Positions 54,188 to 63,298 are shown, counted from the stretch's first letter. The stretch: DNA of 64,000 bases from Sphingomonas sp. (GCA_017418975.1 JAFOMG010000023.1:1-64000); one strand, 5' to 3'. A program made the numbers and translations. Notes: a model not told the origin generated them from the letters alone.

Positions 54188-54283
54188 ATGACGCGCAGCC
54201 TGATGATCGGGATGGCCTCCTTCGCCATCACCGCAATGGCGATCGCCACGGTCGGCCTGCAGGGTTTCAGCCACTTCGGCTGA
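54188..54283 (+). CDS. Small membrane peptide (31 residues), second of a tandem pair
   Basis: It codes for MTRSLMIGMASFAITAMAIA then TVGLQGFSHFG, a single predicted hydrophobic span (residues about 5-24). A strong Shine-Dalgarno GGAGAGG lies 7 bp upstream. It is likely co-transcribed with the 35-residue peptide gene from the sigma-54-type promoter. No family recognised; a 207-bp region with no gene follows. Confidence 0.5.
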   Translation: MTRSLMIGMASFAITAMAIATVGLQGFSHFG

Positions 54284-54491
54284 ACCCTGCCGGACCGCCC
54301 GGCGGCGGCCCCCAACTCCGGCGGAAGCTCGGCCCGCCTTATGGTTTCCCCAGGCATTCCATCCGGATGCCGCGAAGCTCGAAACCGCCGAGAAACCCGT
54401 GACGCGCTCCGGACATGAGCGCGGGACTTCAGCCCGGACTCCATCGCGGCCGTGCCGCCACCGCGCCCATCACGGCGCGCCGGCCGGCGCG

Positions 54492-55106
54492 TCAGGCGGC
54501 GGCACCGGCTCCCACCCGGCCGATCGGGGCTTGCTCGCCTCGCGAATAGGTGCCGGTGAGCAGCCCGGCGGCGATCACCCGGCCTTCCATCGCGCGCAGG
54601 ATCGCGCCGCGCCCGGGATTGTCGCCGGGATCCTCGCCTTCGTTCAGCGCGAAGAGCTGGAAGGCGTAATTATGCTCGCCATGCCCGTTGGGCGGATCGG
54701 GCGGCAGCCAGCCCTCGACGAAGCGGCTGTTGCGGCCGACATCCTCCCCGTTCGGGCTGCCTTCGCCATCGGGCCCGATCTCGCCTTCCTTGAGGTCGCC
54801 GCCGAGCGGCAGGCCCCAGACGATCGCGTGCACCACCGGCTGCGGGGTCGGCGCATCGGGGTCCTCGACGATCAGCACCAGCCGCGCGGTGCCTTCGGGC
54901 ACGCCCGTCCAGAAGAGCGGCGGCGAGATGCCCTCGCCATCGGCGGTGAACCGATCGGGCAGCCGCGCGCCGTTGGCGAAGGCCGGGCTGGCGAGATGGA
55001 TCACGCCTTCGCCGGCCAGCTCGGGCCGGACGATCGCCAGCTTGTCGGCGCCGGCGCGAAATGGGCTCAGCGCCTTGCCGAGCCAATGGGGAAGATGTTC
55101 GAGCAT
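54492..55106 (-). CDS. YbhB/YbcL family Raf kinase inhibitor-like protein (PEBP)
   Basis: This is a 204-residue phosphatidylethanolamine-binding-like protein. It has the PEBP motifs VEDPDAPTPQPVVHAIVWGLP (about residues 80-100, containing the DPDAP and H-x-I pattern) and GHGEHNYAFQLFAL (about 141-154). These are soluble ligand-binding proteins without a clear enzyme role in bacteria. ATG 55106 (MLEHLPHWLG) is chosen over GTG at 55112. Function unknown. Confidence 0.85.
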   Translation of the reverse strand: MLEHLPHWLGKALSPFRAGADKLAIVRPELAGEGVIHLASPAFANGARLPDRFTADGEGISPPLFWTGVPEGTARLVLIVEDPDAPTPQPVVHAIVWGLPLGGDLKEGEIGPDGEGSPNGEDVGRNSRFVEGWLPPDPPNGHGEHNYAFQLFALNEGEDPGDNPGRGAILRAMEGRVIAAGLLTGTYSRGEQAPIGRVGAGAAA

Positions 55107-55319
55107 AAGCACCCCGGTGAGTGCCCGATCGGAGCGATCGGGATCTTGCGGGAAAAGCGCATGGCGGCGCCGGGAGTTTCATGCGGCAGCGGAGTCGGCG
55201 GCATGGATGTCGAGATCGAGATACGGGCGCGCTCGGCGTCCAGGCCCGCGGTCAGTTCCTCCGGATCGAGACTGTCGCCGTGGAAGCCCGGCGACGCGTG
55301 GTCCGGTGCGGCGCCGCCA

Positions 55320-55991
55320 TCAAAGGTCGAGCTTCTCGTAATCGGCGGGGGGCGGGATCCCTTCCATCCGCTCGCTGAGCAGCGGGCGGAAGCTCGGGCG
55401 GCTCTTCATGCGGATGTACCAGCCCTTGGCCTGTTCGTGGCTCTTCCAGTCGATCCCGCCAAGATAGTCGGCGATCGAGATCTGGGCCGCGGCGGCAAGA
55501 TCGGCGAGGCTCATCGTCGGGCCCGCCAGCCAGGTGCGGTGATCGAGCAGATAGTCGATATAGTCGAGATGGTTGACCGCCGCCTTCATCGCATTGCGCA
55601 GGGCCTGGCCGTCGGGCGACTGCTTGTAGACGATGCGCTTCAGCATCCGCTCGTGGAGCAGGGGGGCCGTGATCTCGGCATAGAAATTGGTATCGAACCA
55701 GATCGCCAGGCGGCGGATCTCGGCGCGATCGGTGGCGGTGCCGTTGAGCATCGGCGCCTTGTTCACCGTCTCCTCGAAGAACTCGCAGATCACCTGCGAA
55801 TCGATCAGCGTCACGCCGCGCTCGTCATCGACCATCACCGGCACCTGGCCGGTGGGATTCAGGTCGAGGAACTCGTCGCGCCGCAGCCAGGGCGATTCGC
55901 GCACCGGCTCATAGCCGACGGCCTTCTCGCCCAGCAGCAGGCGGACCTTGCGCGAGAAGGGACAGAGCGGGAATTGGTAAAGCTGCCACAT
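55320..55991 (-). CDS. fzlA: Glutathione S-transferase-fold protein, likely FzlA (FtsZ-binding)
   Basis: This 223-residue protein has an N-terminal thioredoxin-like half (LYQFPLCPFSRKVRLLLGEK) and an all-helical C-terminal half (about residues 90-210), the GST fold. In alphaproteobacteria, FzlA is a GST-like protein of about this length that binds FtsZ and is required for division. The C-terminal end YEKLDL recalls the conserved tail needed for FtsZ binding. An ordinary GST cannot be excluded without alignment. ATG 55991 (MWQLYQFPL). Confidence 0.65.
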   Translation of the reverse strand: MWQLYQFPLCPFSRKVRLLLGEKAVGYEPVRESPWLRRDEFLDLNPTGQVPVMVDDERGVTLIDSQVICEFFEETVNKAPMLNGTATDRAEIRRLAIWFDTNFYAEITAPLLHERMLKRIVYKQSPDGQALRNAMKAAVNHLDYIDYLLDHRTWLAGPTMSLADLAAAAQISIADYLGGIDWKSHEQAKGWYIRMKSRPSFRPLLSERMEGIPPPADYEKLDL

Positions 55992-56120
55992 CGGCTCGCT
56001 TTAGGACTCGGGATGCGCCCGCGTAAAGCGCTTGCGGACGCGGCTTGCGTCCGGGACGTACGGCAGCGCGCCATATGGTTGCGGCGGCTCTTCCGCCCCG
56101 TACGATCGTTACGCGGGCGA

Positions 56121-56558
56121 TCAGTTCTTGAGCGCGGCGCGCAGCGGGGCGAGCGCCGCGCGCAGCCGGGCGGCGGTCTGGTCGAGCGATTCCTGCATCT
56201 GCAGCGCACCGTCGGTGAGCTTGCCCGCGACGGCGACGGCGGCGCGCGCGTCCTGGTGGAAATGCTTCTCGAAATCGGGATCGTTGCGGCGCTGGATGTC
56301 GCGCAGCGTGTCCTGCTCGCCGATCCTGGGATCGGCATAGCGGGCGATGGAGCCGACCCGCGTGTCGAGCACGATGCCGGCGAGGTTGGTGAGCATCGCC
56401 GCCGCGCCTTCCTGCACCATCGGATTGTTCAGCGCGCGGGCGAGCGCTTCGGCCTTGTCGCGGGTAGAGGCGTCGCGGGTGGGCGCCGGCTGCGACTGCT
56501 GGGCGAGCGCCGGCATCGCGACGGCGCAGAACAGGGCGGCAGTGAGGACGAGACGCAT
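56121..56558 (-). CDS. Small exported protein of unknown function
   Basis: This 145-residue protein starts at ATG 56558 with a signal peptide (RLVLTAALFCAVAMPALAQ). The mature part is helical, with QEGAAAMLTNLAGIVLDTRV (residues about 48-67) and DPDFEKHFHQDARA. It probably resides in the periplasm. I do not recognise a family. The upstream part of the frame to 56615 lacks leader features and is ignored. It follows the M23 gene on the same strand with a 126-bp gap. Confidence 0.65.
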   Translation of the reverse strand: MRLVLTAALFCAVAMPALAQQSQPAPTRDASTRDKAEALARALNNPMVQEGAAAMLTNLAGIVLDTRVGSIARYADPRIGEQDTLRDIQRRNDPDFEKHFHQDARAAVAVAGKLTDGALQMQESLDQTAARLRAALAPLRAALKN

Positions 56559-56684
56559 GGTACGCTCCGGAGTCGGACTCGGATATCCTGGCTCCATAGC
56601 ACAAATGGCCGGCATTGGCGCAGCAGGTTGCGACGAGCCGTGCCTCCCCTTCCGGGAGAGGAAGTCGGGGCCTTGCGCGGGATG

Positions 56685-58166
56685 CTAGTCCTCGGCGTCC
56701 TTCACGGCGCCGTGCCCGATCGGCACCGAGAGCAGGCGGTTCAGCTGGGCCCTGAACTCGCCGAGATCGCCGCCGGTAAGCTGCTGCGTGCTGGTGAACG
56801 ACACCGAGCGCGGATTCACCGCCATGCCGTTGCGATAGAGTTCGTAATGGAGGTGCGGGCCGGTCGAGAGGCCGGTATTGCCCACCGCGCCGATCCGCTG
56901 CCCGCGGCGCACATGCTCGCCGTTGCGCACATAGATGCGGCTCAGATGGCCATAGCCGGTGCCATAGCCGCCGCCATGGGTCACCTTGATGAAATTGCCA
57001 TAGCCGCTGCTGCGGCCGGCGAACTGGACGACGCCGTCGCTCGCGGCGAAGACCGGCGAGCCCCAGGGCGCGGCGATGTCGACGCCCCGGTGCATGCGGG
57101 TATAGCCGAGGATCGGGTGGCGGCGCATGCCGAAGCCCGAGGAGAAGCGGCCGTTCGCCGGCATCGCCATCGCGCCGGTGCTGTTGCCCTTGCCCGACCC
57201 GTCGAACCAGCTGGTCTTGCCGCCCTGTTCGAACGGCGCGAGCTGCACCTTGTTCGAGCAGCCGCTGACCCCGGCGTACATCAGGGTGCCGAGCTGCACC
57301 TCGCCGGTTTCGGCGCGGGCCTGGCCGACGATGATGTCGAACTTGCAGTCCGAGCCGAGCCGCGAGACCGGCGTGCGGGTGGCGAGCGTCTTGATATAGC
57401 TTTCGACTGCCTTGGCGGGCGCGCCGGCGGCGCGGGCCGAGCGATAGAGCGACCTGCCGATGGTACCCTGGATGCGCAGCGGCGTCCGGTCGATCGCGAT
57501 CGGGATCGCGCGCATCGCAAGCACGTTGCCGGTGCGCACGAACTCGACGCGCTGATCGAAGCGCGTGCGGATGTCGAGCTTCTCGAGCGGGCGCGGCTGC
57601 GACTTGTCGACGCGGCGGCCCAGCGTGTAGTCGGCCATGGTGTTGGACTGGATCTCGTCCAGCGCAACGGCCTTGGTGATCATGCTGCTGACCGTCGTGG
57701 CATCGGCCTTGCCGATGCCCGAGCGCAGCAGCGTCGCGAGCAGCGCGCCGCCCGAGGCCAGCTTGGTGGTACCTTCGAGGAGCGGCCGCTCCGGCGTGTC
57801 GGTGAGCGGCGCGACCAGCCCGGTCGCGGCGACGCGGGCGCCGGTGCCCGAGCCCATGCCGAGCGGCTTGATCGCCTGCGCCTGGGTCGCGTCGAACTCG
57901 GCGCCCGAAAGCGGCGCGGGAACGGTGCCGTAGATCGGGTTCTCGAAGCCGGGCGCGAGCAGCAGGGTGGCGGTGATCAGGGCGACGCAGGTTGCGGCGC
58001 CGCGATACCAGGTCAGCGAGCCGATGCGCGAGCCGAGATCCGGCGCGAATTCGAAGTCGGCGAAGCGCTCGCCCAGGCGTGCGGCCAGGCCGCGCGCCGG
58101 TGCCGCGGCAAGCGCCGATGCGCCGCCGCCGGTCAGCCCCTCTCCATGGTCACTACGCAGATACAA
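56685..58166 (-). CDS. M23 family peptidoglycan endopeptidase
   Basis: This 493-residue LytM/M23 metalloprotease has an N-terminal membrane anchor (about residues 53-75), a long linker region and a C-terminal M23 domain (about 365-470). Zinc ligands are seen in RMHRGVDIAAPWG (HxxxD) and TGPHLHYELYRNG (HxH), with GHLSRIYV between. It cleaves peptide crosslinks or regulates other hydrolases. I propose a TTG start at 58166 (reading MYLRSDHGEG), since upstream sequence is not protein-like. Another start cannot be ruled out. Divergent from the helicase. Confidence 0.85.
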   Translation of the reverse strand: MYLRSDHGEGLTGGGASALAAAPARGLAARLGERFADFEFAPDLGSRIGSLTWYRGAATCVALITATLLLAPGFENPIYGTVPAPLSGAEFDATQAQAIKPLGMGSGTGARVAATGLVAPLTDTPERPLLEGTTKLASGGALLATLLRSGIGKADATTVSSMITKAVALDEIQSNTMADYTLGRRVDKSQPRPLEKLDIRTRFDQRVEFVRTGNVLAMRAIPIAIDRTPLRIQGTIGRSLYRSARAAGAPAKAVESYIKTLATRTPVSRLGSDCKFDIIVGQARAETGEVQLGTLMYAGVSGCSNKVQLAPFEQGGKTSWFDGSGKGNSTGAMAMPANGRFSSGFGMRRHPILGYTRMHRGVDIAAPWGSPVFAASDGVVQFAGRSSGYGNFIKVTHGGGYGTGYGHLSRIYVRNGEHVRRGQRIGAVGNTGLSTGPHLHYELYRNGMAVNPRSVSFTSTQQLTGGDLGEFRAQLNRLLSVPIGHGAVKDAED

Positions 58167-58419
58167 GGCGCAACGCCCCCCAAAAGGTCGTCGATGTCGT
58201 GCCGTAAACCCCCGGCTACCGACAAGATCACTGTGGAAGGCAGGACTTAAAGTCAAATTAAGCACCCTGTTCGGGGCCGGCTCGTGCGGCGAGTTGTGCC
58301 ACCTCGCGGATGAAGCGAAGTGTTCAGCATATTCGCCAGTATTTCCAACATGGTTAAGGCGGATCGCCAATCCGGGGGAGTTGCTTAAGGGGCGACTCGG
58401 AACGATCTTGGGAGTCGCA

Positions 58420-60897
58420 ATGAGTCGTTTCGCGCGTTCTCCGATCACCGCCGTGCTGGGTCCTACCAACACCGGCAAGACGCATCTCGCAGTGGAGCGG
58501 ATGGCCGGCCATGCCAGCGGCATGATCGGCTTCCCGCTGCGGCTGCTGGCGCGCGAGGTCTATGATCGCGTCGTCAGGATGAAGGGCAGCGATGCCGAGG
58601 TCGCGCTGATCACCGGCGAAGAGAAGATCCTGCCGCCCAAGGCCCGCTGGTTCCTGTGCACCGCCGAGAGCATGCCGCTGGAACGCGAAGTCGCGTTCGT
58701 CGGCCTGGACGAGGCGCAGCTGGGCGCCGATCCCGAGCGCGGCCATGTCTTCACCGATCGGCTGCTGCGTGCCCGCGGCCGCGAGGAGACGATGATCCTC
58801 GGCTCCGACAGCCTGAAACCCATGCTGAAGGCGCTGGTGCCCGAGGCCGAGGTGATCGGCCGGCCGCGCTTCTCGACCCTCAGCTATGCCGGGGCGAAGA
58901 AGCTCTCCCGTCTGCCGCGCCGCTCGGCGATCGTCGCGTTCAGCGCCGAGGAAGTCTATGCCGTCGCCGAGGCGCTTCGCCGGCTCCGCGGCGGTGCGGC
59001 AGTGGTGATGGGGGCGCTCAGCCCCCGCACCCGCAATGCCCAGGTGGCGATGTTCCAGGCGGGCGAGGTCGATTATCTCGTTGCCACCGATGCGATCGGC
59101 ATGGGCCTCAACATGGACGTGCACCATGTCGCCTTCGCCTCGCTTTCCAAGTTCGACGGGCGCCGCCAGCGCCGGCTGACCGTGGCCGAGATGGCGCAGA
59201 TCGCCGGGCGTGCCGGGCGGCACCAGAAGGATGGCACGTTCGGCGCGTTGCACGAGGAAGGCCCCAATGCCTTCACGCCGGAAGAGGTGCTTGCGATCGA
59301 GGGGCACCGGGTGCCGCCGCTGGAGAAGCTCTACTGGCGCGAAGGCGAGCCGGACTTCGCCAGCGTCGAGGCGCTGATCGCCAGCCTGGAGGCCAGGCCG
59401 AACAGCGATGTGCTGCGCGCCGCGCCCGAGGCGGTGGACCTGGCCGTGCTCAAGCGGCTTTCGGAAGAGGATTGGGTCCGCCAGCGGGTGCGCGCGCCGG
59501 CGATGGTCAAGCGGCTCTGGGCGGCGTGCGGCCTGCCCGATTTCCGCAAGCTCGGGCCCGAGCCGCACAGCCGCTTCGTCGGCCGGCTCTTCGGGCATCT
59601 CTCCGAGGGGCGCGGCCATGTGCCGCACCAATGGTTCGCCGACGAGATCCAGCGGCTGGACAATATGGGCGGCGATGTCGAGACGCTTGCCGGGCGCATC
59701 GCCGCGGCGCGCAGCTGGGCCTATATCGCGCACCGGGCGGACTGGCTGGAGGACCCGGTCCATTGGGCCGAGCGCACGCGCGCCGTGGAGGAGAAGCTCT
59801 CGGACGCGCTGCACGCCAGCCTGACCCAGCGCTTCGTCGACAAGCGCACCACCGTGCTGCTGCGCCAGATCGGCGCCGACGCCTCGAACCTGCCGGTGAC
59901 GATCGGCGCCGAGGGCGAAGTGACCGTCGAGGAACATGCCCTGGGCACGCTCACCGGCTTTCGCTTCACCGTCGCGCCGGAGGCGCGCGCCGCGGACAAG
60001 CGCATGCTGCTGGCGGCGGCGGAGAAACGGCTGGGCGGCGAATATCGCAAGCGCGGGGCCGCGCTTGCCGAGGCCGAGGATGCGGCCATCCTGTTGACCT
60101 GGTCGGTGCTCGCCTGGAACGGCGTGGCGGTCGCGGCGCTGGAGCCGGGGCCCAATATCGCCCGGCCGCGCATCCGGCTGGATCGCGCGCTCGACGTGCT
60201 CGATCCCCCGGCGAGAACGGCGGTGCAGGCCCGGCTCGAACGCTGGTTCGCCGATCAGATCGGCAAGCGCCTGGCCGTGCTCGGCAAGCTCGACGCGGCG
60301 GCGCGCGATCCGGCCGCCGGCTCGCCGCTGCGCGCGCTCGCCAATGCGCTGCTCGAGGCCGGCGGGCTGCTGCCGCGCCGTGCCGCCGCGATGCTGGTGG
60401 AGGCGCTCGACCCGCCGGCGCGCCAGCGGCTGCGCACGATCGGCGTCACCATCGGCACGCTCGACATCTTCGCCCCCGCGCTGCTCAAGCCCGGCGCGGC
60501 GCGCTGGCGGCGCGAGCTGATGGGGCTGGCCGAAGCCCCGCGCGACGGCGCCACCGTGCTGCTGCGCGCCGCGCCGGGTGCCGATCTCGTCCATGGTTAT
60601 CGCCCGCTGGGAGCCCAGGCGGTGCGCGTCGACCTGGTCGAGCGCATTGCCCGTGCCGCGCACGACGCGCGCCAGGGCCGCAAGCCCTTTGCTCCCGATC
60701 CGGCGCTTGCCACTTCGATGGGGCTGACCGCCGAGACGCTGGCGCGGCTGATGGCCCAGCTCGGCTTCCGCACCGCCCGTTCGGCGGAGGGCGAGCCGCA
60801 GCGCTGGATCTGGCAGGGACTCGTGGCGCCGCCCCGGCCCAAGGCGCCGCCGCGCGACAATGCCTTCGCGGCGCTCCAGGCGCTGAAGCATGGCTGA
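58420..60897 (+). CDS. SUV3-like DEAD/DEAH superfamily RNA helicase
   Basis: This 825-residue SF2 helicase is related to mitochondrial SUV3. Walker A is LGPTNTGKTHLA (about residue 12), motif II is LDEAQLG (about 96, DEAQ variant as in SUV3), motif V/VI are ATDAIGMGLN (about 223) and QIAGRAGR (about 259). The C-terminal third is an all-helical SUV3-type extension. It probably acts in RNA turnover. The start is ATG 58420 (MSRFARSPIT); the frame is open upstream but not protein-like. The 3' end overlaps the S4 gene by 8 bp. Confidence 0.88.
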   Translation: MSRFARSPITAVLGPTNTGKTHLAVERMAGHASGMIGFPLRLLAREVYDRVVRMKGSDAEVALITGEEKILPPKARWFLCTAESMPLEREVAFVGLDEAQLGADPERGHVFTDRLLRARGREETMILGSDSLKPMLKALVPEAEVIGRPRFSTLSYAGAKKLSRLPRRSAIVAFSAEEVYAVAEALRRLRGGAAVVMGALSPRTRNAQVAMFQAGEVDYLVATDAIGMGLNMDVHHVAFASLSKFDGRRQRRLTVAEMAQIAGRAGRHQKDGTFGALHEEGPNAFTPEEVLAIEGHRVPPLEKLYWREGEPDFASVEALIASLEARPNSDVLRAAPEAVDLAVLKRLSEEDWVRQRVRAPAMVKRLWAACGLPDFRKLGPEPHSRFVGRLFGHLSEGRGHVPHQWFADEIQRLDNMGGDVETLAGRIAAARSWAYIAHRADWLEDPVHWAERTRAVEEKLSDALHASLTQRFVDKRTTVLLRQIGADASNLPVTIGAEGEVTVEEHALGTLTGFRFTVAPEARAADKRMLLAAAEKRLGGEYRKRGAALAEAEDAAILLTWSVLAWNGVAVAALEPGPNIARPRIRLDRALDVLDPPARTAVQARLERWFADQIGKRLAVLGKLDAAARDPAAGSPLRALANALLEAGGLLPRRAAAMLVEALDPPARQRLRTIGVTIGTLDIFAPALLKPGAARWRRELMGLAEAPRDGATVLLRAAPGADLVHGYRPLGAQAVRVDLVERIARAAHDARQGRKPFAPDPALATSMGLTAETLARLMAQLGFRTARSAEGEPQRWIWQGLVAPPRPKAPPRDNAFAALQALKHG

Positions 60898-61192
60898 CGG
60901 CGCGGCGATGCGGATCGACCGGTTCCTCTGGTGGTCGCGCCTGGCCAAGACGCGCTCGGCGGCGCAGGCGATCGCCGAGAAGGGCATGCTGCGCATCGAT
61001 GGCCGCCGGGTCGAGCGCAGCTCGGCCACGGTGCGCGTGGGGTGCGTCGTGGCCTTCCCGCTCTATGGCAAGGTTCGGGTGATCCGGGTCGAGCTGCTGC
61101 CCGTCAGGCGCGGCCCGCCGGCCGAGGGGCGCGCCTGCTATCAGGACCTTGTGGTCACTGAGAACGTCTCGCAGGAAGCGCCAACTGATTGA
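60890..61192 (+). CDS. S4 domain RNA-binding protein (Hsp15-like)
   Basis: This 100-residue protein has an S4 RNA-binding domain (IDRFLWWSRLAKTRSAAQAI, about residues 9-28; then GRRVERSSATVRVG). It is in the Hsp15/RlmS4 group that binds free 50S subunits with stalled peptidyl-tRNA. It overlaps the helicase stop by 8 bp, and fdxA follows 60 bp downstream. This helicase-S4-fdxA-carD order is conserved in alphaproteobacteria. Family firm, detailed role inferred. Confidence 0.88.
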   Translation: MADGAAMRIDRFLWWSRLAKTRSAAQAIAEKGMLRIDGRRVERSSATVRVGCVVAFPLYGKVRVIRVELLPVRRGPPAEGRACYQDLVVTENVSQEAPTD

Positions 61193-61252
61193 CGCAGCGA
61201 ATCCACAGGCATAGCAGGACCCCCACGTCTTCGATCCAAGGGGCCAGTTTCC

Positions 61253-61591
61253 ATGACCTATGTCGTCACCGACGCCTGCATCCGGTGCAAGTACATGGAT
61301 TGTGTCGAGGTCTGTCCGGTCGACTGTTTCTACGAAGGCGAGAACATGCTCGTCATCAATCCGAACGAGTGCATCGACTGCGGCGTCTGCGAGCCGGAAT
61401 GCCCGGCCGAGGCGATCCTGCCCGATACCGAGAACGGCCTCGAGAAGTGGCTGGAGCTCAATCGCACCTATTCGGAATCCTGGCCCAACATCACGCAGAA
61501 GGGCGATGTGCCCGCCGATGCCGATGCGATGAAGGGAGTCGAGGGCAAGTTCGAGCAGTTCTTCTCGCCGGAGCCCGGTTCGGGCAGCTAG
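61253..61591 (+). CDS. fdxA: Ferredoxin FdxA (7Fe, 3Fe-4S/4Fe-4S)
   Basis: This is a 112-residue FdI-type ferredoxin. N-terminal cluster motif DACIRCKYMDCVEVCPVDCF and second motif CIDCGVCEPECP give the cysteines for a 3Fe-4S and a 4Fe-4S centre. The C-terminal helical extension of about 50 residues is typical of FdxA. It transfers single electrons to unknown partners. ATG 61253, preceded by AAGGGG. Downstream, the Sel1 gene is convergent with only 3 bp between stops. Confidence 0.95.
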   Translation: MTYVVTDACIRCKYMDCVEVCPVDCFYEGENMLVINPNECIDCGVCEPECPAEAILPDTENGLEKWLELNRTYSESWPNITQKGDVPADADAMKGVEGKFEQFFSPEPGSGS

Positions 61592-61594
61592 CCT

Positions 61595-62464
61595 CTAGTT
61601 CTTGTCGATGTCCGCAAGGATGTCGGCCATCTCCTTGCGCCGCTTGGGGTCGGGCTCCTCCGCCGCCGCGATGCGCAGCCAGTGCATCATCTCGGCCACC
61701 GCTTCCCGGTCGGTCACCGTTTTCCCATCCGGCGCCGCGCGCCGGAACGCGGCCCGTGAGATGAGCGCGGCGGCATCGGCGCGGCCGCCGGCATAGGCCT
61801 TCTTCCACCATGCGACCGCGGCACCCGGGTCGGCCGGGCCGCCATCGCCGTTCCACAACATCTGGCCGAGCAGGAATTCGGCATTGTGCTGGCCTTGCGC
61901 GGCGGCATCGGCCAGCCAGCGCCGGGCCGCGACCATGTCCTGCGGCAGATTCGCGCCGGTCAGCAGCCAGCCGGCATAGTCGGTCTGGGCATTGGCATTG
62001 CCCGATTCCGCGGCCTCGCGGCACAGCGCCACGCCGCGCGGCGCGTCCTTCGGCCCGCCCCGGCCCGAGACCAGCAGCGTGCCGAGCGCGCATTTCGCCT
62101 GCACCCAGCCGAGCCGGGCGGCGCTGGCATAGAGGGTGCGCGCCCTGGCCAGGTCCTGTGGCCTGCCCTGGCCGTTCTCGAAGCAGAGCGCGAGATTATG
62201 GGCCGAATCGCCACGCTGCGGCGCAGCACGTTCGAACCAGCCACAGGCCTTTTCCGGATCGCGGGGCCAGCCGATCCCGCCGAAATTGCTGGCTTCGCCC
62301 GCCAGCTCGGAAGCGGAAGCGTCGCCCTGCAGTGCCAGGGTTTCGATCCGGCGGACGAACTCCTCCGGTGCCAGCGTCTCACGTGTGTCGAGCAATGCCT
62401 TGACCGCCGGCGAGAAGTTGGCGCCGGTGTCCTGAGCCTGGAGGAGCAGAAGTAGCGCGAACAT
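61595..62464 (-). CDS. Sel1-like tetratricopeptide repeat protein
   Basis: This 289-residue protein has several Sel1-type repeats with the pattern A...LG..L..G.G...D...A..W...AA..G (for example ALCFENGQGRPQDLARARTL, about residues 91-110; AQTDYAGWLLTGANLPQDMV; EFLLGQMLWNGDGGPADPGA). The short hydrophobic start (MFALLLLLQAQ) might be a signal peptide. Such proteins are scaffolds for protein interaction, often in the envelope. Function unknown. ATG 62464; divergent from carD. Confidence 0.85.
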   Translation of the reverse strand: MFALLLLLQAQDTGANFSPAVKALLDTRETLAPEEFVRRIETLALQGDASASELAGEASNFGGIGWPRDPEKACGWFERAAPQRGDSAHNLALCFENGQGRPQDLARARTLYASAARLGWVQAKCALGTLLVSGRGGPKDAPRGVALCREAAESGNANAQTDYAGWLLTGANLPQDMVAARRWLADAAAQGQHNAEFLLGQMLWNGDGGPADPGAAVAWWKKAYAGGRADAAALISRAAFRRAAPDGKTVTDREAVAEMMHWLRIAAAEEPDPKRRKEMADILADIDKN

Positions 62465-62705
62465 GCCTCAGCAATGCCTGAGTCGAGAGACAGCCACAAT
62501 CCTGCGATTAATTGCATATTTTCGCTGCAAGGCGGCACAGTCGGTCTGGTAATTTTATTGCAAACGTGTTAAATGCCCCAAGACGGAGGAAAACTCGCCT
62601 CCGCCCGGAGAAGCAAAGAGAAGTCGCCCCGATCAGCCCGTCCCGCATTCGCCGGGGCGGACGCCGAGCCCGTCGGGGCCGGTTATCACGAAAGGTTCCT
62701 CGCAC
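62465..62705 (+). promoter_or_regulatory. carD promoter/leader region
   Basis: The 241-bp gap between the divergent Sel1 gene and carD has an AT-rich core (ttaattgcatattttcgc; ggtaattttattgcaaacgtgt) at about 62505-62570. It then has a GC-rich leader of about 130 nt before the ATG, which has AAAGG ahead. No confident -35/-10 assignment is possible by eye. Confidence 0.4.
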
Positions 62706-63239
62706 ATGGCTGCCAAGGCGCTGTCCTTCGATGTCGGCGATTATGTCGTTTACCCCAAGCACGGCGTGGGCCGTGTTATCGAGCTGCAGAAATCCGAGAT
62801 CGCGGGTATGCAGCTCGAACTCTACGTGCTGCGCTTCGAAAAGGAAAAGATGACGCTGCGCGTTCCGACCAACAAGGCCGAGAGCGTCGGCATGCGCAAG
62901 CTTTCGAGTGACAAGACACTCAAGGAAGCGCTCGATACGCTGAAGGGGAAACCGAAGGTCAAGCGCACCATGTGGTCGCGCCGCGCCCAGGAATATGAAG
63001 CGAAGATCAATTCGGGCGACCTGGTGTCGATCGCCGAAGTGGTCCGCGACCTGTTCCGCGCCGACGACCAGCCCGAGCAGAGCTATTCCGAGCGCCAGAT
63101 CTTCGAAGCGGCGGCCAGCCGCCTCGCTCGCGAGCTCGCGGCGATGGAGGAAGTGGACGAGCCGGCCGCGCTCGAGAAGATCCTCGAGATCCTGCGCAAG
63201 GCCGCGGCCATCCACAACAAGGACAAGGTTCCGGCCTGA
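62706..63239 (+). CDS. carD: CarD family transcriptional regulator (CdnL)
   Basis: This 177-residue protein has an N-terminal CarD/RID Tudor-like domain (LSFDVGDYVVYPKHGVGRVI, residues about 6-25; then a beta-rich stretch to about 65) that binds RNA polymerase beta and stabilises promoter opening. The C-terminal helical DNA-binding domain has the conserved tryptophan region KRTMWSRRAQEYEAKI (about 85-100). Essential for rRNA transcription and cell growth in Caulobacter (CdnL). Followed by an intrinsic terminator. Confidence 0.95.
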   Translation: MAAKALSFDVGDYVVYPKHGVGRVIELQKSEIAGMQLELYVLRFEKEKMTLRVPTNKAESVGMRKLSSDKTLKEALDTLKGKPKVKRTMWSRRAQEYEAKINSGDLVSIAEVVRDLFRADDQPEQSYSERQIFEAAASRLARELAAMEEVDEPAALEKILEILRKAAAIHNKDKVPA

Positions 63240-63260
63240 TCTCGGCCGGCATCGAAGCCC

Positions 63261-63298
63261 AAGGAAAGGGGCGGCCTTGAAAACCGCCCCTTTTCCTT
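63261..63298 (+). terminator. Intrinsic terminator after carD
   Basis: AAGGAAAGGGGCGG (63261-63274) pairs with CCGCCCCTTTTCCTT (63284-63298), with a 9-nt loop and a T-rich right arm. The stem is nearly perfect. Confidence 0.9.

Noticed and set aside
54399..58250. 1283-codon plus-strand frame across the YbhB, GST and M23 genes
   Set aside because: Antisense shadow; the minus-strand genes have family motifs and operon-like spacing.
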